Positions 42,830-47,055 of a stretch of DNA of 47,055 bases are shown piece after piece. Position 1 is the first letter of the stretch. Each line of letters starts with the position of its first letter. The notes under the pieces are model-generated. The model did no database searches and was not told the origin of the DNA. It worked only from the letters and a program-made list of their open reading frames with translations. Source of the stretch: Opitutales bacterium (GTDB lineage: Bacteria > Verrucomicrobiota > Verrucomicrobiia > Opitutales > Seribacteraceae). A program made the position numbers and the translations under genes. The stretch spans positions 1 through 47,055 of the forward strand of contig JAOHKZ010000015.1 in the NCBI GenBank assembly GCA_028101545.1. Reading direction: 5' to 3'.

Positions 42830-45643
42830 TTATTCAGGCAGTAATTTGTGGGGTAATTGGTAAGGAGTAAGGCGATAGAGTGGGCGATCAATTCCAAGTT
42901 GTCCCCATTGTGAAGATCCAAAACTTTTTAATGAACCATCATTCATTTTTACCAATGTATGCTTCGAGCCACAGGCAATATCATTTACTCCATTGTTGAT
43001 CACTTTCACAGGTACTAGGCTTGAATTAAAATCTCCAGTTCCCAATTGTCCGTAATCATTATTCCCCATGGTCCAAAGCGAACCGTCTGATTTTACAAAG
43101 GCACTGTGTTTGGAACCGGCTCCTATTTTCACAACACCCGAACTGATTAATTGTTTGGGAGTTATTGAATTATTGATGGTACCGTCACCCAACTGGCCAT
43201 CTTGATTTTTACCCATTCCCCAAAGGGAACCGTCGGTTTTTAAAAACAGGGTATGTATGTATACTGCCACCTGAGTCACATTTTTATCCACCACTTTAAC
43301 GGGTGTGAGTCGATGGGTAGTTGTACCATCTCCAATGCTTCCCTCGTTGTTGTAGCCCATTCCCCAAAGGGAACCGTCATTCTTAATAAACATGGTATGT
43401 CCAAATGCTGCGACTTGAGTCACATTATTATCCACTACTTTTACGGGGCTAGTTCGATTGGTGGTTGTTCCATCCCCCAATCTTCCATTATCGTTATTTC
43501 CCATTGACCAGAGAGAACCATCATTTTTAACAAATGCAGAGTGTTTTTGACCTGCACTCGCATAGCTTGCATTTTCATCCAGCACTTTAACGGGGGTGGT
43601 TCTATGGGTGGTGGATCCATCTCCAAGGTTTCCGCTTACATTATCTCCCATGGCCCAGAGGGAACCATCATTTTTGATAAAAAGGGAATAATTCTCGCCC
43701 CCTGAAGTATAAGTTACATTTTCATCCACCACTTTAACGGGTGTGAATCGAGGGGTAGTAGTACCATCTCCCAATCTTCCATTTCCATTATTTCCCATGG
43801 CCCAAAGAGAACCATCATTTTTTATGAACAGGGAATGATCATTTCCCTTATTATTCAATTTAGTTATGCCTGAACTGATGATTTCGGTGGGTGTGGGATA
43901 ATGCAGGGTTACACCATCTCCCAATTGGGCTCGATCATTTCTTCCCAAAATCCATAGGGTACCATCGATCTTTTCATAAATCAGGCACCTATCTCCCGCA
44001 CTCATCCGGCTAACATTACTAGACACTTTAATCGGGGAGAGAATTTTCTCATTCACTGAACCGGTTCCCAGTTGTCCGTAATTATTAGAGCCCATACCCC
44101 ATAATTCACCGTTATCTAAGAGGTAGTATGAATTATCAAAATAAGCATCAACTTTAACCACATTGGAATGAATCAATTTTGTTGGTGTGGTTTTTTGGGT
44201 GGTAGTACTATCCCCTAATTGCCCCGTCTCATTTTTTCCTATTCCCCAGAGTGATCCATCGGTTTTAATAAAAAGGGTAAAGCCTACCCCCGATGCGATT
44301 GCCTGAACACCGGATTCGATAATCTTGACCGGTTGATGATGATCTGTGGTTGTTCCATCTCCCAATTGCCCATTTAGATTTCTTCCCATTCCCCAAAGAG
44401 AACCATCATTTTTAATAAATAGAGAATGTTTATGACCTGCCACCATAGCGAGTACATTTTTGGAAATGATTTGTACGGGGTTGGTTTGAATATTGGTATG
44501 CCCCAGCCCTAATTGCCCATTCGAATTTCTTCCCATCCCCCAGAGTGATCCATCCTTTTTCAGAAAAAGAGAATATCCATCACCAGCTGAAATTGCGGAT
44601 ACATTTGAATCCAGAATCCGGTATGGAATTTGAATATTCTTACCTTCTGGCTTAATCTGAGAGTCTCCATTCCATCCCATTCCCCAAAGAGATCCATTAT
44701 TTTTCAGAATAAGGGCATGTGACCAATTATTTGAAATAGATGAAACATTTTCATCAAGAATCCGGGTGGGAGAGGAACGCCATTTTTGGTCGCCAATATC
44801 TATGCCTAATCGTCCAGCTGCATTAAATCCCATTCCCCAAAGAGACCCATTTTCGTCAATGAAGTTAGAAAAAAGGGCTAAGGAAAATACATCGTTACCT
44901 CCAAGGGCAATACGTAAACGGGTGGATTCAGTGCTGGAGCCATAGGCATTGCTCACCGTTACCGAGTATTCATGATCATTATTATTCTGCACAGTTAAAT
45001 GGGTGGAGTTGGCCCCGGAAATAGCCGTACCATCCTTTTTCCACTGGTAGGATAAATGGGCACCGGTTGAATGGGGTGCCTGCAGGGTGATTGATTTTCC
45101 TTTCTTTTCCACAATGTCGTTCATTGGGGTGGAAAAGCTTGGTTTGAGTAGAGGTGCGAGATGATCAATCAATGTAGAATCAAGGGAATCCCTAGAGATA
45201 ACACCGGAGGAAATAGCATCCGCCACTTTTGCCCTCTCCGCCATTTTGGCAATTTCTGCGACTAGGGAGCGGGGTGAACTGGTTATCTGTTGATCGGGTC
45301 CGATGTGTTGGAGTCCTTTTCCATCATTTAAATCGATATGGACCTGAAGGAATAGTTTGTCGTTATTGAGAAAAAGTTCAGGGGATAGGGAATTCATACC
45401 CTGTCCACCAAGCAGTACATTATATCGTCCGTTGGAAATAGATACCTTAATGTTATCCTCGGCATTGTTTCCATTTTTCCATTGTATATTCCCTTCGGAA
45501 TCAGCCAGGGAAAAGGTGAAGTGTGCGTCACCAGAAAAATTAACCTCCCCGATTGCCACCTTGCCCGAGTAGGGAACCAGTTGGGCAGAGAAGAGTTGTG
45601 CCATGAAAAGTAGAAAGGCAAGCGGGAAAAGGAATGTTTTCAT
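42830..45643 (-). CDS. Secreted Ig-like plus RCC1-repeat protein
   Basis: A 937-residue exported protein. A signal peptide (MKTFLFPLAFLLFMAQLFSA) is followed by a beta-rich N-terminal domain (about 25-165), an Ig-like domain (about 170-245, S-Y-Q-W-K-K-D-G-T-A-I-S-G-A), and about 14 copies of an RCC1-type repeat of about 50 residues (about 255-925). The recurring core is N-D-G-S-L-W-x-M-G-x-N-x-x-G-Q-L-G-D-G-T-T-T. RCC1 repeats usually form one or two seven-bladed propellers; 14 repeats would give two complete propellers. The role is probably extracellular binding. No C-terminal sorting domain is obvious. A consensus -35 TTGACA lies upstream. Confidence 0.93.
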   Translation of the reverse strand: MKTFLFPLAFLLFMAQLFSAQLVPYSGKVAIGEVNFSGDAHFTFSLADSEGNIQWKNGNNAEDNIKVSISNGRYNVLLGGQGMNSLSPELFLNNDKLFLQVHIDLNDGKGLQHIGPDQQITSSPRSLVAEIAKMAERAKVADAISSGVISRDSLDSTLIDHLAPLLKPSFSTPMNDIVEKKGKSITLQAPHSTGAHLSYQWKKDGTAISGANSTHLTVQNNNDHEYSVTVSNAYGSSTESTRLRIALGGNDVFSLALFSNFIDENGSLWGMGFNAAGRLGIDIGDQKWRSSPTRILDENVSSISNNWSHALILKNNGSLWGMGWNGDSQIKPEGKNIQIPYRILDSNVSAISAGDGYSLFLKKDGSLWGMGRNSNGQLGLGHTNIQTNPVQIISKNVLAMVAGHKHSLFIKNDGSLWGMGRNLNGQLGDGTTTDHHQPVKIIESGVQAIASGVGFTLFIKTDGSLWGIGKNETGQLGDSTTTQKTTPTKLIHSNVVKVDAYFDNSYYLLDNGELWGMGSNNYGQLGTGSVNEKILSPIKVSSNVSRMSAGDRCLIYEKIDGTLWILGRNDRAQLGDGVTLHYPTPTEIISSGITKLNNKGNDHSLFIKNDGSLWAMGNNGNGRLGDGTTTPRFTPVKVVDENVTYTSGGENYSLFIKNDGSLWAMGDNVSGNLGDGSTTHRTTPVKVLDENASYASAGQKHSAFVKNDGSLWSMGNNDNGRLGDGTTTNRTSPVKVVDNNVTQVAAFGHTMFIKNDGSLWGMGYNNEGSIGDGTTTHRLTPVKVVDKNVTQVAVYIHTLFLKTDGSLWGMGKNQDGQLGDGTINNSITPKQLISSGVVKIGAGSKHSAFVKSDGSLWTMGNNDYGQLGTGDFNSSLVPVKVINNGVNDIACGSKHTLVKMNDGSLKSFGSSQWGQLGIDRPLYRLTPYQLPHKLLPE
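42870..44880 (-). repeat. Tandem coding repeats (about 14 units of about 150 bp)
   Basis: The RCC1 units are repeated also at the DNA level: fragments such as CCCAAAGGGAACCGTC, AGAGAACCATCATTTTT and GTAGTACCATCTCCCAA recur with few changes, most closely between about 43200 and 43850. This points to unit expansion by unequal recombination or slippage and makes the number of repeats a likely strain variable. Confidence 0.8.
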
Positions 45644-45670
45644 ATATAATCTATTTATTACTTATTTAAA

Positions 45671-45698
45671 AAGTTAGGATTTTGCATATATCTGTCAA
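45671..45698 (-). promoter_or_regulatory. Candidate promoter of the RCC1 gene
   Basis: On the minus strand a perfect TTGACA (45698-45693) is followed after 16 bases by TAACTT (45676-45671), about 28 bases before the RCC1 start codon. The -10 match is only moderate. Confidence 0.4.
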
Positions 45699-45826
45699 CT
45701 GTGATCCTTGATCAAATTATTCTAAAAATGGGTAAAGTCCCTTTGTAATCGAATCGAAAAATTTTGGTGGAATGTGATTTTTTGTGGTAGACTATTTTGT
45801 TGAGTCGTAAAAAGAGATATTTATCC

Positions 45827-47055
45827 ATGTTTTCGGATTTGGGAACCTCAGTCCGATTGGGCGATCAAAAAGTTGTGTTTAAAGATGCTGTTAAATGGTC
45901 CATGGAATATCTATGCAAAGACGATCGAATTGTATGGTATCTTTCCATCCTTCAAAGACTTGCTCTGATGGAAAACCGGGGAAATCCGAATTTTCATACC
46001 ACAAAGTGGAAAAAGAAAAGAAAACGTAAGCTGGACGGATGGACGGGAGCCCGGATTCGGGAAGATTTTCAATTCTTCAACCAGCAGGATTGGGAACATT
46101 TTTATGGTGTTCAGGAAGTTCATTCCCATCCATCGATGAAAGATTATCCATTTTATGATTTGATTGATGGAAAATCAATTCCCCGCCCGGCCAGGCAAAT
46201 TCTTGAAGATTTTCGAAAAATTGAAGCAAAATTATTGGATAATTCAAGACTTAGCAGGTTTTGCACGGATGGGCAATTGGTCCATTCCTTCGCCGACGGA
46301 TGGGGATGGTACAAAATTATAGAGGGCAGATCAAAACAGGAGGCCATTGCCATGCACCATTGCGGTAATGAAGGTGGGAAGCGGGCAGATGTGATGTATT
46401 CTCTCCGGGAATCAGTGGTCCATTCCTCAGGTGATCGATTAAAACCACATCTTACCTTCATTGTAAATAATGGACTAGTTGGAGAGGCCAAGGGTTTTGC
46501 CAATGAGAAACCGGATATTTTATTTTCCGAATATATTGAAGAATTTCTAAAAATGGATGAAATTCGTGGAATTGTGGGTGGGGGCTACATGCCGGAGAAT
46601 AATTTTCAATTCTTTGATCTTCCCAAACCAGCCAGGATGCGTGTGCTTGAGGAAAAACCGGATTTTCGATTCGATCCGGTTGGGGAGGGGGGGAGTTCGA
46701 TATTAAGTGTATCGCACAATAAAGAATGGAGACATTTCGGAGTGGCGGATTGTGGAGAGCAGGTAATGATTTCGGTAAGTGATTATGGGCATCGTGAACC
46801 CCAATGGCTCGCTTTGCAGGAAAATCTGGAAATTAAGAACAGGGTTCGTTTAAACAGCCTGGCTTGGTGTTCTTATCGGGATGGAAAAATCGGACGTTTA
46901 TGCGTAATGGATGAATGGCTCGATTCGGATATGATCTCAGCCCTGCTTGGACATGATATGGTAAAGGTGATAGACGAACCGCTCTTTACCAAACAATCAA
47001 CCTGGGATCAATTTCTTGACCTTGAACAATTGGAAAAGTACGCCAAGGAAAAGCC
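45827..47055 (+). CDS. PcfJ-like domain protein, 3' end beyond the window
   Basis: An uninterrupted frame of 409 codons runs from ATG 45827 off the right edge. The first 110 residues are basic and aromatic. The central region resembles the PcfJ-like domain: H-S-F-A-D-G-W-G-W, then A-M-H-H-C-G-N, then M-Y-S-L-R-E, H-L-T-F-I-V, E-A-K-G-F-A-N-E-K-P and a G-G-G-Y segment. In PcfJ proteins a C-M-H/G-N centre is followed by a S-L-R strand and a Q-x-K-G-x-x-N-x-x-P segment in a similar order. Family members occur in plasmids, phages and conjugative elements, and their function is poorly defined. No mobile gene is visible nearby. A weak promoter candidate lies at about 45760-45797. Confidence 0.6.
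   Translation, partial: MFSDLGTSVRLGDQKVVFKDAVKWSMEYLCKDDRIVWYLSILQRLALMENRGNPNFHTTKWKKKRKRKLDGWTGARIREDFQFFNQQDWEHFYGVQEVHSHPSMKDYPFYDLIDGKSIPRPARQILEDFRKIEAKLLDNSRLSRFCTDGQLVHSFADGWGWYKIIEGRSKQEAIAMHHCGNEGGKRADVMYSLRESVVHSSGDRLKPHLTFIVNNGLVGEAKGFANEKPDILFSEYIEEFLKMDEIRGIVGGGYMPENNFQFFDLPKPARMRVLEEKPDFRFDPVGEGGSSILSVSHNKEWRHFGVADCGEQVMISVSDYGHREPQWLALQENLEIKNRVRLNSLAWCSYRDGKIGRLCVMDEWLDSDMISALLGHDMVKVIDEPLFTKQSTWDQFLDLEQLEKYAKEK

Noticed and set aside
43253-43507. 84-codon plus-strand frame opposite the RCC1 repeats
   Set aside because: It arises from the repeated coding sequence on the other strand and repeats with the same period.
42870-44880. CRISPR-like regular repetition
   Set aside because: Repeat units are about 150 bp, in frame, and encode RCC1 blades; there are no short direct repeats with unique spacers.

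Overview
The window reads as a chromosomal segment of a free-living, probably marine Gram-negative bacterium. Gene content and protein style fit Verrucomicrobiota, perhaps an Opitutae/Puniceicoccales-type lineage: a type I sulfatase, a TonB2-type energy-transducing operon, FabV, several lipoproteins, weak Shine-Dalgarno sequences and moderately AT-rich DNA. This placement is inference; there is no rRNA in the window.

Layout. Positions 1-1577 are poor in genes: an incomplete HTH gene at the left edge, a few doubtful small reading frames and a decayed membrane-protein gene. From 1578 come a secreted sulfatase, a lipoprotein, a Fur-family gene coupled to nadA, a PpiC isomerase and metF, which has a strong dyad symmetry just before its start. 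From 13361 down to 7726 (minus strand) lies a seven-gene, translationally coupled TonB-type operon: DUF3450 protein, TtpC-like ExbB, ExbB, two ExbDs, TonB and a TPR lipoprotein. From 24626 down to 13447 (minus strand) is a long information-processing block: rpsO, pnp, surE, a small membrane protein, rpmI, rplT, pheS, pheT, gatC, gatA, gatB. Two consecutive intrinsic terminators separate pnp from surE, and the second ends exactly at the surE start codon.

The right half is more mixed. A gamma-glutamylcyclotransferase-like gene precedes a full-length fused 5-oxoprolinase, together forming a plausible gamma-glutamyl/5-oxoproline recycling pair. Then come a GT-B glycosyltransferase, an M23 peptidase with a lipoprotein that carries a SecD-like patch, an isochorismatase-family hydrolase, a ComM/YifB AAA+ protein, and a lineage-specific stretch (about 34.0-36.5 kb) of small HTH, KOW-like and lipoprotein genes. 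After these are a POT-family transporter, a DciA/DUF721 protein, fabV, and a pair of genes (MnmM-type methyltransferase plus MnmC-like FAD oxidoreductase) that could together do the work of the bifunctional tRNA enzyme MnmC. The window ends with an anchored S8 protease, a secreted Ig plus 14-fold RCC1-repeat protein, and an open-ended PcfJ-like gene running off the right edge.

No rRNA, tRNA, CRISPR array or intact insertion sequence was seen. The most interesting points are the proposed split MnmC pathway, the terminator abutting surE, the metF dyad, the histidine-poor Fur protein coupled to nadA, and the PcfJ-like gene.
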